A DNA stretch of 18,435 nt. It comes from JAUREX01 sp044356825 (GTDB lineage Bacteria; Pseudomonadota; Alphaproteobacteria; Rhodobacterales; Rhodobacteraceae). The notes under the pieces were generated by a model. It made no database searches, was not told the DNA's origin, and worked only from the letters and a program-made list of their open reading frames with translations. The stretch is from positions 1-18,435 of the forward strand of contig JBIKVM010000038.1 in NCBI GenBank assembly GCA_044356825.1, in the 5' to 3' direction. The stretch's first letter is position 1; each line of letters starts with the position of its first letter. Made by a program: the position numbers and the translations under genes. Below, in pieces: positions 1 to 7,195 of this stretch.

Positions 1-1
1 C

Positions 2-221
<220 letters not shown>

Positions 222-223
<2 letters not shown>

Positions 224-247
224 CGGGGGCCGCGGGCGCCCGTCTTT
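222..247 (+). terminator. Hairpin terminator after lepA
   Basis: GACGGG (222-227) pairs with CCCGTC (239-244). An inner GCC/GGC stem lies across a G-G mismatch, closed by a GCG loop, and TTT follows. The hairpin begins inside the lepA stop codon. Because lepA and tRNA-Phe converge here, it may serve both strands, but only the plus side has a short T run. Confidence 0.6.
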
Positions 248-269
248 CGTCGTTCCGACATCGGTTGAG

Positions 270-344
270 TGGTGCCCGGGGGCGGATTTGAACCACCGAC
301 ACGAGGATTTTCAGTCCACTGCTCTACCCCTGAGCTACCCGGGC
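270..344 (-). tRNA. tRNA-Phe (GAA), CCA encoded
   Basis: Read on the minus strand, this folds as a complete 75-nt cloverleaf: acceptor GCCCGGG/CCCGGGC, D stem GCTC/GAGC, anticodon stem GTGGA/TCCTC, T stem GGTGG/CCGCC with loop TTCAAAT, then A and an encoded CCA. The anticodon loop CTGAAAA puts GAA at positions 34-36, giving phenylalanine. The second pair of the anticodon stem (28-42) is T-T rather than Watson-Crick. The gene lies between the converging end of lepA and the end of the gcv operon and seems to have its own promoter. Confidence 0.97.
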
Positions 345-373
345 AGGGTGCGGCGAACCGCGGGGCAGGGCGG

Positions 374-402
374 TGATTAGACGACCCGCGCGGGGCTGTC
401 CA
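374..402 (-). promoter_or_regulatory. Candidate promoter of tRNA-Phe
   Basis: On the minus strand TGGACA (397-402) and TAATCA (374-379) are separated by exactly 17 bp, which fits a sigma70-type promoter with a good -35 and a weak -10. Transcription would start near 367, about 23 bases before the mature tRNA 5' end. The gcv operon hairpin lies just upstream, so an independent promoter is needed here. This is inference from spacing and motif only. Confidence 0.4.
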
Positions 403-404
403 GA

Positions 405-438
405 GGGCTGCGGCGGAAATCTTGCCCCGCCGCAGCCC
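405..438 (-). terminator. Hairpin terminator of the gcv operon
   Basis: A perfect 12-bp GC-rich stem (405-416 with 427-438, arm GGGCTGCGGCGG) with a 10-nt loop starts 11 bases after the gcvP stop. No T tract follows on the minus strand, so it may act as a transcript-end stabiliser or an atypical terminator rather than a classic intrinsic one. Confidence 0.6.
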
Positions 439-448
439 GCCCCTCGAT

Positions 449-3283
449 CTATTCCGCCGCCTCGGCATAGGCCTCGGGCGGAGGGCAGGTGCAGATCAGG
501 TTGCGGTCGCCGAAGACGTTGTCGACGCGCCCCACCGGCGGCCAGTACTTGTCGACCCGGAACGAGGCGGGCGGAAAGCAGCCCTGTTCGCGCGGATAGG
601 CGCGCGTCCACTCGGCCACCAGATCCTCGACCGTGTGGGGCGCGTGGCGCAGCGGGCTGGCCTCGGCCGCGATGTCGCCGCGCTCCACCGCCGCGATCTC
701 GGCCCGGATCGCGCGCATCGCGGTGATGAAGCGGTCGATCTCGGCCTTGGTCTCGCTCTCGGTCGGCTCGACCATCAGCGTGCCGGCGACGGGCCAGCTC
801 ATCGTCGGGGCGTGGAAGCCGTTGTCGATGAGGCGCTTGGCGATGTCGTCGACGGTGACGCCCGCGCCCGCGAAGGGGCGGGTGTCGAGGATGCATTCAT
901 GCGCGACATGCCCATGCGCGCCCATGAAGAGGATCTCGTAATCGCCCCGCAGGCTTGCCGCGATGTAGTTGGCGTTGAGGATCGCGACCTTCGTCGCCTG
1001 CGTCAGCCCCTTGCCGCCCATCATCAGGCAATAGGCCCAGGAGATGAGCAGGATCGACGCCGACCCCCAAGGCGCGGCCGAGACCGGCCCCTCGGCCCCG
1101 CCGGTGAAGGGGTGGCCGGGGAGGTAGGGCGCGAGATGGGCCTTGACCCCTATCGGCCCCATGCCGGGCCCGCCGCCGCCATGGGGGATGGCGAAGGTCT
1201 TGTGGAGGTTGAGGTGGCTCACATCCGCCCCGGCATCGCCCGGCCGCACGAGGCCCACCATCGCGTTCATGTTCGCGCCATCGAGATAGACCTGCCCGCC
1301 ATGGGCATGGGTGATCGCGCAGATCTCGCGCAGCGTCGTCTCGAAGACGCCATGCGTCGAGGGGTAGGTGACCATGCAGGCGGCGAGGTTGACGCCCGCC
1401 GCCTCGGCCTTGGCGCGGAAATCGGCGAGGTCGACGTCGCCGTTCTCGGCCGATTTCACGACGACGACCTTCATCCCCGCCATCTGCGCCGAGGCGGGGT
1501 TCGTGCCATGGGCCGAGACAGGGATGAGGCAGATGTCGCGGTGCCCCTCGCCCCGCGCGCGGTGATAGGCGGCGATCGTCAGAAGCCCCGCATATTCCCC
1601 CTGCGCGCCCGAGTTGGGCTGCATCGAGAAGGCGTCATACCCCGTGATCTCGCAGAGCTTTTCGGACAGATCCGCGATCGCCTCGGCATAACCCGCGGCC
1701 TGCTCGCGCGGCGCGAAGGGGTGGAGGTGGGCGAATTCGGGCCAGCTCAGCGGCATCATCTCGGCCGCGGCGTTGAGCTTCATGGTGCACGACCCGAGCG
1801 GGATCATCGCGCGGTCGAGCGCGAGGTCGCGGTCCGACAGCCGGCGCATGTAGCGCATCATCTCGGATTCGGCCCGGTTCATGTGAAAGACCGGGTGGCC
1901 GAGGTAGTCCGTGCTCCGCGCCAGCGCCTCGGGAAAGCCGAAGGCGCCGCGGTGGGGGGGCACGCCCTCGATCCCGAAGGCGCGCAGCACGCGGATCAGC
2001 ACGCGCTCGTCCGTCGTCTCGTCGAGGCTGATGCCGACGCGGTCGGTGCCGATCTTGCGCAGGTTCAGCCCCTCGTGCCGCGCGGCGGCGAGGATCCCCG
2101 CCTGGCCCACGCCGACCTCGACCGTGATCGTGTCGAAGAAGGCCTTGGGCTGGACCTTGGCGCCGGCGGCCTTGAGCGCGCGCGCCAGCCGCTGGGTCGA
2201 GACATGGACGCGCTCGGCGATGGCGCGCAGGCCCGCGGGCCCGTGGAACACCGCGTAGAAGCCCGCCATCACCGCGAGCAGCGCCTGCGCCGTGCAGACG
2301 TTCGAGGTCGCCTTTTCGCGCCGGATGTGCTGCTCGCGCGTCTGGAGCGAGAGGCGATAGGCGCGGTTGCCGCGCGCATCGATCGAGACGCCAACGATGC
2401 GGCCGGGCATCGCGCGCTTCATCTCATCGCGGCACGACATGAAGGCCGCATGCGGCCCGCCGTAGCCCATCGGCACCCCGAAGCGCTGCGCCGAACCGAC
2501 GGCGATGTCGGCCCCCATCGCGCCGGGTTCCTTCAGGATGCAGAGCGCGAGCAGGTCGGTCGCCACGATGGCGATGGCGCCCGCGGCATGGAGCGCCGCG
2601 CATTCGGCCGTGAAGTCGCGGACATGGCCATAGGTGCCCGGATACTGGAAGATCGCGCCGAACACCCGGCCCGCGACCAGTGCCTCGGGCGCGCCCTCGA
2701 TGATCTTGATCCCGAGCGGAAGCGCGCGCGTGCGCAGGACCGCGATCGTCTGCGGGTGGCAGTTCTCGTCGACGAAGAAGGCGCGCGCCTTCGATTTCGC
2801 GACGCGCTCGGCCATCACCATCGCCTCGGCCGCGGCCGTCGCCTCATCCAGAAGCGAGGCGTTCGCGACATCGAGGCCGGTCAGGTCGGCGACCATCGTC
2901 TGGAAGTTCAGGAGCGCCTCGAGCCGCCCCTGCGCGATCTCGGGCTGATAGGGGGTATAGGCCGTGTACCAGGCCGGGTTCTCGAAGATGTTGCGCTGGA
3001 TCGCGGGCGGGGTGACGGTGCCGAAATAACCCTGTCCGATCAGGCTCGTCATCACCCGGTTGCGGCCCGCGACCTCGCGCATCCGCTCGAGCAGCGCGCG
3101 CTCGGAGAGCGGCGCCCAGTCGAGCGGGCGGGTCTGGCGCAGATCGGCCGGGATGGTGGCGTCGATCAGCGCGTCGAGGCTCGGCGCGCCGATGACCTTG
3201 AGCATCGCGGCCATCTCGGCGGGCGAGGGGCCGATGTGGCGGCGGTTGGCGAAATCGTCGGGGTTGTAGCTGCTGAGGGTCAT
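449..3283 (-). CDS. gcvP: Glycine dehydrogenase (decarboxylating), P-protein
   Basis: This is the P-protein of the glycine cleavage system. It decarboxylates glycine with pyridoxal phosphate and passes the aminomethyl group to lipoyl GcvH. The product is 944 residues, the usual length for the single-chain proteobacterial enzyme, and not the split gcvPA/gcvPB form. The pyridoxal-binding lysine is K695 in HLNLHKTFAIPHGGGGPG. Other family segments are RRHIGP near the N-terminus, GYFGTVTPPAI (85-95) and LGSCTMKLNA (496-505). The ATG at 3283 is chosen because MTLSSYNPDDFANRRHIGP is a normal N-terminus and AGGATC precedes it. A longer open frame to 3346 would run into gcvH. It is the last gene of gcvT-gcvH-gcvP, starting 4 bases after gcvH, and is controlled by the upstream glycine riboswitch. 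Confidence 0.98.
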   Translation of the reverse strand: MTLSSYNPDDFANRRHIGPSPAEMAAMLKVIGAPSLDALIDATIPADLRQTRPLDWAPLSERALLERMREVAGRNRVMTSLIGQGYFGTVTPPAIQRNIFENPAWYTAYTPYQPEIAQGRLEALLNFQTMVADLTGLDVANASLLDEATAAAEAMVMAERVAKSKARAFFVDENCHPQTIAVLRTRALPLGIKIIEGAPEALVAGRVFGAIFQYPGTYGHVRDFTAECAALHAAGAIAIVATDLLALCILKEPGAMGADIAVGSAQRFGVPMGYGGPHAAFMSCRDEMKRAMPGRIVGVSIDARGNRAYRLSLQTREQHIRREKATSNVCTAQALLAVMAGFYAVFHGPAGLRAIAERVHVSTQRLARALKAAGAKVQPKAFFDTITVEVGVGQAGILAAARHEGLNLRKIGTDRVGISLDETTDERVLIRVLRAFGIEGVPPHRGAFGFPEALARSTDYLGHPVFHMNRAESEMMRYMRRLSDRDLALDRAMIPLGSCTMKLNAAAEMMPLSWPEFAHLHPFAPREQAAGYAEAIADLSEKLCEITGYDAFSMQPNSGAQGEYAGLLTIAAYHRARGEGHRDICLIPVSAHGTNPASAQMAGMKVVVVKSAENGDVDLADFRAKAEAAGVNLAACMVTYPSTHGVFETTLREICAITHAHGGQVYLDGANMNAMVGLVRPGDAGADVSHLNLHKTFAIPHGGGGPGMGPIGVKAHLAPYLPGHPFTGGAEGPVSAAPWGSASILLISWAYCLMMGGKGLTQATKVAILNANYIAASLRGDYEILFMGAHGHVAHECILDTRPFAGAGVTVDDIAKRLIDNGFHAPTMSWPVAGTLMVEPTESETKAEIDRFITAMRAIRAEIAAVERGDIAAEASPLRHAPHTVEDLVAEWTRAYPREQGCFPPASFRVDKYWPPVGRVDNVFGDRNLICTCPPPEAYAEAAE

Positions 3284-3287
3284 GATC

Positions 3288-3647
3288 CTAACCGATGAAT
3301 TCGTTGTATTCGTCCTCGTCCATGTATTCGTCGAGCGCGCCCGCATCCTCGATGCGGATCTTGAAGAACCAGCCCGCCCCCGTCGGATCCTCGTTGACGA
3401 GCGCGGGCGTCTTCACGAGCGCCTCGTTGACCTCGACGATCTCGCCGTCAAGCGGCGCGAGGATGTCCGAGGCGGCCTTGACGCTCTCGATCACCACCAC
3501 CTCGTCGCCCCGGGCGACCATCGTCTCGGCCTCGGGCAACTCGACGAAGACGACATCGCCAAGCTGCGATGCCGCGTGTTCGGTGATGCCGACGACGACG
3601 ATGTCGCCCTCGAGCCGCAGCCATTCGTGTTCTTCGGTGTATTTCAT
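3288..3647 (-). CDS. gcvH: Glycine cleavage system H protein
   Basis: This is the 119-residue lipoyl carrier that shuttles the aminomethyl intermediate between GcvP, GcvT and lipoamide dehydrogenase. The lipoylated lysine is K57 in VVVIESVKAASDI, the exact H-protein signature. The N-terminus MKYTEEHEWL and the C-terminal GAGWFFKIRI are also typical, and the length is within the family range. The start at 3647 lies 9 bases after the gcvT stop; the sequence around that stop (TGAGG) can serve as ribosome binding site. Its stop is 4 bases from gcvP, so the three genes are tightly packed. No lipoyl synthase or ligase gene is in the window. Confidence 0.98.
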   Translation of the reverse strand: MKYTEEHEWLRLEGDIVVVGITEHAASQLGDVVFVELPEAETMVARGDEVVVIESVKAASDILAPLDGEIVEVNEALVKTPALVNEDPTGAGWFFKIRIEDAGALDEYMDEDEYNEFIG

Positions 3648-3656
3648 CTCAGGGCC

Positions 3657-4766
3657 TCAGCGCTTGTAGGTTGACGGGCGGAAGGGAAGGGGACGGACGG
3701 TGCAGGGCAGGCGGCGGCCGCGCACCTCGGCCCAGACGGGCGTGCCGGGGGCGGCGAGGGCCGCGGGCACATAGCCCATCGCGACGGGCGCATCGAGCGA
3801 GGGGGCGAAACCGCCCGAGGTGACATGCCCCACGGCCTGCCCGCCCTCGGCCGCGGCAAAGAGGGTCGCGCCCTCGCGCACCGGGGCGCGGCCGTCGGGG
3901 GCAAGACCCACGCGCAGCCGCGCGGGGCCGGCATCGAGTTCGGGCAGGATGCGCGCGGCACCCGGAAATCCGCCCGCCCGCGCCCCGCCCGTGCGGCGCA
4001 CCCGCTGGATCGCCCAGCCGAGCGCGGCCTCGGCCGGGGTCGTGGTTTCGTCGATGTCGTGGCCATAGAGGCAGAGCCCGGCCTCGAGCCGCAGGCTGTC
4101 GCGCGCCCCGAGGCCCGCGGGCTGCACGGCGGGGTTCGCAAGCAGCGCGCGCGCGAAGTCCTCGGCGCGCGCGGCAGGCACCGAGATCTCGTAGCCATCC
4201 TCGCCCGAATAGCCCGAGCGCGAGATCCAGAGCGTGGCACCCCGCCAATCGGCGATCGTCACCTCCATGAAGCGCAAGCCCGCCGCGACGGGCACGAGCG
4301 CGCCGAGCGCTGCCTCGGCCAGCGGCCCTTGCAGCGCGATCAGCGCGCGGTCGGTGACGGGGGTGAAATCGGCGCCGAAGGCGCGCGAGAGCAGCGCGAA
4401 ATCATGCGCCTTGCGCGCCGCGTTGACGACGACGAAATGATCCTCGCCCCGGTTCGCGACCATGAGATCATCGAGGATCCCGCCCGCCTCCGAGGTGAAG
4501 AGGCCATAGCGCTGCCGCCCCTCGGCCAGCCCGACGATGTCGGCGGGCAACAGCGCCTCGAGCCGTTCGGCGACCGCGCGCCCGCGCAGGATCGCCTGGC
4601 CCATGTGGCTCACGTCAAAGAGCGATGCCGCGGCGCGGGTGTGCAGATGTTCCTTCAGCACCCCGGGCGCGAACTGGACGGGCAGCGCGTAGCCCGCGAA
4701 ATCGACCATGCGGCCGCCCAGATCGCGCGAAAGCGCATCAAGCGGCGTCGTCAGAAGGTCGGCCAT
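3657..4766 (-). CDS. gcvT: Aminomethyltransferase (glycine cleavage T-protein)
   Basis: GcvT releases ammonia from the aminomethyl group on GcvH and transfers the one-carbon unit to tetrahydrofolate, giving 5,10-methylene-THF. The product is 369 residues, normal for the family. Visible motifs are FDVSHMGQ (50-57), the catalytic Asp region GGILDDL (95-101) and the SGYSGEDGYEI folate-site segment. The ATG at 4766 is preferred to an upstream ATG at 4811 because AGGGGA sits 8 bases before it, the N-terminus MADLLTTPLDAL aligns with the family, and the upstream extension falls in the riboswitch leader. It is the first gene of the operon. The codons are uniformly GC-rich like gcvP. Confidence 0.98.
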   Translation of the reverse strand: MADLLTTPLDALSRDLGGRMVDFAGYALPVQFAPGVLKEHLHTRAAASLFDVSHMGQAILRGRAVAERLEALLPADIVGLAEGRQRYGLFTSEAGGILDDLMVANRGEDHFVVVNAARKAHDFALLSRAFGADFTPVTDRALIALQGPLAEAALGALVPVAAGLRFMEVTIADWRGATLWISRSGYSGEDGYEISVPAARAEDFARALLANPAVQPAGLGARDSLRLEAGLCLYGHDIDETTTPAEAALGWAIQRVRRTGGARAGGFPGAARILPELDAGPARLRVGLAPDGRAPVREGATLFAAAEGGQAVGHVTSGGFAPSLDAPVAMGYVPAALAAPGTPVWAEVRGRRLPCTVRPLPFRPSTYKR

Positions 4767-4806
4767 GCCGTTCCCCTTTCTGGCCGCATGTGTCTGGCAC
4801 GAATGC

Positions 4807-4843
4807 GGCATCGTTACGGCAGGCTTCGCCCGCCCTCGATGCC
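4807..4843 (-). promoter_or_regulatory. Expression-platform hairpin between glycine riboswitch and gcvT
   Basis: On the minus strand GGCATCG (4837-4843) pairs with CGATGCC (4807-4813). Inside it GGCGGGC pairs with GCCTGCC (one G-U) around a GAA loop, so the whole forms a long two-part hairpin. It begins 3 bases after the last stem of aptamer 2 and ends about 40 bases before the gcvT start. No T run follows, so its mode (termination by Rho, RNase access or upstream effect on translation) cannot be read from sequence. Confidence 0.55.
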
Positions 4844-4845
4844 CC

Positions 4846-5016
4846 CTCTGTCCTTTCGCCTGAGATCGTTATCCCGTCGGCGGGCGCCACAGAGGCGCCT
4901 CTCTCCAGAGTCGTGTGCAAGGACGGTTCTTTTGCCTGAGAGTTTGCCGGGGCGGTTTCCCCTTCGGCACCGGTGGCGCGCATGGACCTTGCGCTCCGCC
5001 CGGATTCTCCCGAACC
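4846..5016 (-). ncRNA. Tandem glycine riboswitch (gcvT element)
   Basis: Two consecutive aptamers of the glycine riboswitch precede gcvT. Aptamer 1 (about 4925-5016) closes with GGTTC/GAACC and holds GGGAGA, GCCGAAGG and AACTCTCAGGCAAAAG. Aptamer 2 (about 4846-4910) closes with CTCTG/CAGAG and holds GGAGAG, GCCGACGG and CTCAGGCGAAAGGAC. The two CTCAGGC(A/G)AAAG cores and two GCCGA(A/C)GG loops are diagnostic. The linker is about 14 nt. In known cases glycine binding turns on the cleavage operon so that excess glycine is degraded; that role is inferred here from family knowledge and from position ahead of gcvT. Confidence 0.95.
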
Positions 5017-5026
5017 TCGCATCTCT

Positions 5027-5055
5027 TGTGTAGCCCCGCGAAGTGGGCTGGGCAA
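5027..5055 (-). promoter_or_regulatory. Candidate promoter of the riboswitch-gcvTHP transcript
   Basis: On the minus strand TTGCCC (5050-5055) and TACACA (5027-5032) are 17 bp apart. Predicted transcription start is near 5020, only a few bases before the first stem of aptamer 1 at 5016, which is exactly where a riboswitch transcript should begin. The promoter lies just upstream of the divergent gene starting at 5084. Confidence 0.55.
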
Positions 5056-5083
5056 GCGGCAAAGTCGCACAGGGGGGCAGGGC

Positions 5084-5644
5084 ATGGACATGGTCTTTGG
5101 TTACGGATCACTCGTCCATCGCGGGACCCATGCGATGCGGGCCATCACACCCGCGACGCTCGAGGGGTGGGAGAGGGTCTGGGTCCGTACCGGAGGGCGG
5201 CGGGCGGCGTTCCTTTCCGTCCGGAGGGCACCGGCGGTGGTGATCGAAGGCCTCTTGCTCGAAGTCCGCGACACGGAATGGGTGGCCCTCGACCGGCGCG
5301 AGGCGGCCTATCGCCGCGAGGTGGTTCGCGTCCGGCCAGCCGAGGCGGACACGGTAACGGCGCAGGTCTACGTCGTGCCCGAACCGCAGGCTGAGCCGCC
5401 GTCGGCCGAACATCCCATCTTGCTCAGCTATCTGCTGACGGTTGCGTCGGGCTTTGCTGCCGAGTTCGGCCCCGAAGCCATAGCCCGCTTCTTCGCGACG
5501 ACGAGCGGGTGGCAGGGCGCGATTCTTGACGATAGCGCGGCACCTGCCTATCCGCGTGCATGCCCGGCCGATCCCGAGGTCGTGTGCGCCGTCAGGGAGG
5601 GCATCGCGCGTGTCGGAGCGCGCGTGCGCCGCTCGCCGTCCTGA
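5084..5644 (+). CDS. Gamma-glutamylcyclotransferase-like protein (GGCT/AIG2 fold)
   Basis: The 186-residue product starts MDMVFGYGSLV. The FGYGSL motif (5-10) is the substrate-binding loop of the gamma-glutamylcyclotransferase/AIG2/ChaC superfamily, which releases 5-oxoproline from gamma-glutamyl compounds. A candidate catalytic glutamate is E73 in LDRREAAYRR, placed like the family acid. The C-terminal 70 residues are not recognised. The start at 5084 is chosen because AGGGGGG lies at 5071-5077 and the GYGSL motif begins at once. Earlier in-frame starts would overlap the gcv riboswitch. It is divergent from the gcv operon and converges on the GntR gene. The substrate (glutathione or another gamma-glutamyl compound) cannot be told; it is not a close ChaC match by eye. 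Confidence 0.75.
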   Translation: MDMVFGYGSLVHRGTHAMRAITPATLEGWERVWVRTGGRRAAFLSVRRAPAVVIEGLLLEVRDTEWVALDRREAAYRREVVRVRPAEADTVTAQVYVVPEPQAEPPSAEHPILLSYLLTVASGFAAEFGPEAIARFFATTSGWQGAILDDSAAPAYPRACPADPEVVCAVREGIARVGARVRRSPS

Positions 5645-5661
5645 AGGCGCGGCGCCTTCAG
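5641..5661. terminator. Perfect hairpin shared by two convergent stop codons
   Basis: CTGAAGGCG (5641-5649) and CGCCTTCAG (5653-5661) form a perfect 9-bp stem around CGG. The left arm holds the stop codon of the cyclotransferase-like gene and the right arm the stop codon of the GntR gene, so both convergent transcripts carry the same hairpin at their ends. No T tract is present on either strand. Confidence 0.5.
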
Positions 5662-6434
5662 GATGCGGACTGCGGCGTGAACCCGCCGAGGCGCTGGTGA
5701 TGCGCCTCGATGGTGGCAAGACCCCGCGCATGGTTGGACCGAAGAATCGCCGCCGCAAGAATGGCGTCATGCGACTGATAGGCGCGCAGAAGCAGGGTGT
5801 GGTCCTCGAGCGACTGCTCCAGCCTCTCGGGAATGCCCACCGCGATACGGCGCAGCGGGATGGTCCGCAGCAGCAGCGAATCGTTGATCCGCTTGGCCGT
5901 CGTGTTCCCCGACAGCGCCGAGGCCTTGTCGTGGAACTCGACAGTGAGCCAGACATAGCGCCGCACGTCGGCGAGGCTCACAGCCGCGCGCATCCGCGCG
6001 AGCACTTCGGCAAGGATGGCGATGTCGGCGGCGGTGGCCCGGCCCGCGAGATCGGCCGCCATCATCTCGAAAAGCGCGATGCGGATCCGGTAGATCTCAC
6101 GCACCTCGGGAATAGTCGGAACATGGGCACGCGGCCGGCGGCGCGGCTCGATGTCGACAAGTCCTTCGCGCGATAGCAGCAGCAACGCCTCGCGAACCGG
6201 GGTGCGCGAGGTGTCGTAGCGACGCGAGAGTTCGACGGTATTAAGGTCGAAACCGGGCGGGATCATGCCCTCGACGATCTCGGCGCCGATCTCGCAGGCA
6301 ATTTCGGAGACGAGCGAGGCAGGGCCGTCATGATCGGCAAGAAGCGCGCGGATCACCTCTTCGGCGCGGTCGCGGGATTGCGCCTCGGTCATCATCTCGG
6401 GATCAACCGAGGGATCGCGATAGGTCAGTTGCAT
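5658..6434 (-). CDS. GntR-family transcriptional regulator (FadR/FCD subfamily)
   Basis: A DNA-binding regulator with an N-terminal winged helix and a C-terminal FCD ligand domain. The recognition part reads VELSRRYDTSRTPVREALLLLSREGLV, a textbook GntR helix-turn-helix (RTPVREAL). The C-terminal half is helical with conserved EFHD and NHARG-like acid/histidine positions that bind metal or carboxylate ligands in FCD proteins. The frame is open to an ATG at 6485, but that extension is hydrophobic and overlaps a good promoter whose start site would be near 6466. ATG 6434 (258 residues) is therefore preferred, although no strong ribosome site is seen there; ATG 6461 is another option. Targets are unknown. 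It lies downstream of pyrE in the same direction and converges on the cyclotransferase-like gene. Confidence 0.88.
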   Translation of the reverse strand: MQLTYRDPSVDPEMMTEAQSRDRAEEVIRALLADHDGPASLVSEIACEIGAEIVEGMIPPGFDLNTVELSRRYDTSRTPVREALLLLSREGLVDIEPRRRPRAHVPTIPEVREIYRIRIALFEMMAADLAGRATAADIAILAEVLARMRAAVSLADVRRYVWLTVEFHDKASALSGNTTAKRINDSLLLRTIPLRRIAVGIPERLEQSLEDHTLLLRAYQSHDAILAAAILRSNHARGLATIEAHHQRLGGFTPQSAS

Positions 6435-6472
6435 CACGAACCCAACCGTTGCCAGAGCCATAAAGAAGTTGA

Positions 6473-6501
6473 ATAGAAGCATCATCCGGGCGCGGTGGCA
6501 A
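6473..6501 (-). promoter_or_regulatory. Candidate promoter of the GntR regulator
   Basis: On the minus strand TTGCCA (6496-6501) and TTCTAT (6473-6478) are separated by 17 bp, in a locally AT-rich strip that stands out from its surroundings. Transcription would begin near 6466, giving a leader of about 30 bases to ATG 6434. It argues against the longest open frame as the true gene start. Confidence 0.5.
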
Positions 6502-6517
6502 GCGCCCCGAGTTTGCC

Positions 6518-7195
6518 TCAGCCGCCGCGGGCGGCGCGCCAGCCTTCAGGATCGCGCAGGAACGCCTCGACATCATCGAGCGCTGCGGGGGCGATCCGCC
6601 CGGCACCCCGTGCCGCCGCAAGGACGTCCCACCAGGTGCAGAGCCGATGCAGGCGCACCCCCTGGGCTGCGAGGCGGGCGTCCATCTCGGGAAAGATGCC
6701 GTAGGCGAAGATCACGGCCGAATGGGCGCAGCTTGCACCCGTCTCCCGGATCGCCTCGACGAAGGAGAGTTTCGATCCGCCGTCGGTCGCGAGATCCTCG
6801 ACGAGCAGAACCCGGTCGCCCTCGCCCATCACGCCCTCGATGCGGGCGTTGCGCCCATAGCCCTTGGGCTTCTTGCGGATGTAGCACATCGGCAGACCGA
6901 GCCGTTCGGCCACGAGCGCGGCGAAGGGGATGCCCGCAGTCTCGCCGCCCGCGACGATGTCGAAGGCCTCGAAGCCCCCCTCGCGCATGACCGTGCAGGC
7001 GAGGAAATCCATCAGCGTCGCGCGCACGCGCGGAAAGGAGATGATGCGCCGGCAATCGACATAGACGGGCGAGAGCGCGCCCGAAGCGAGGGTGAAGGGC
7101 GTCGTCTCTGCCAGATGGACAGCCTCGATCTCGAGCAGCATGGCGGCAGAAAGGCGCGCGATTTCGGTGGCGGGCAGATGGGCGGAAGGTATCAT
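6518..7195 (-). CDS. pyrE: Orotate phosphoribosyltransferase
   Basis: PyrE joins orotate to PRPP to form orotidine 5'-phosphate in de novo pyrimidine synthesis. The 225-residue product shows the PRPP-binding signature VLLVEDLATDGGSK at 129-142, the flexible-loop lysines in YIRKKPKGYGRNARIEG (105-121), and FTLASGALSPVYVDCR near the N-terminus. The start codon overlaps the pyrC stop in an ATGA (7192-7195), which points to translational coupling and fixes the start. A C-terminal extension beyond the core, ending in a Trp/Arg-rich tail, matches the longer alphaproteobacterial type as far as I can judge. It is the second gene of pyrC-pyrE. Confidence 0.96.
   Translation of the reverse strand: MIPSAHLPATEIARLSAAMLLEIEAVHLAETTPFTLASGALSPVYVDCRRIISFPRVRATLMDFLACTVMREGGFEAFDIVAGGETAGIPFAALVAERLGLPMCYIRKKPKGYGRNARIEGVMGEGDRVLLVEDLATDGGSKLSFVEAIRETGASCAHSAVIFAYGIFPEMDARLAAQGVRLHRLCTWWDVLAAARGAGRIAPAALDDVEAFLRDPEGWRAARGG

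Noticed and set aside
422..3298. A 958-residue open frame on the plus strand
   Set aside because: It lies antisense to gcvP, whose protein is unmistakable. The antisense product is Arg/Ala/Asp-rich and low in conserved motifs, as expected when GC-rich codons suppress stop codons on the other strand.
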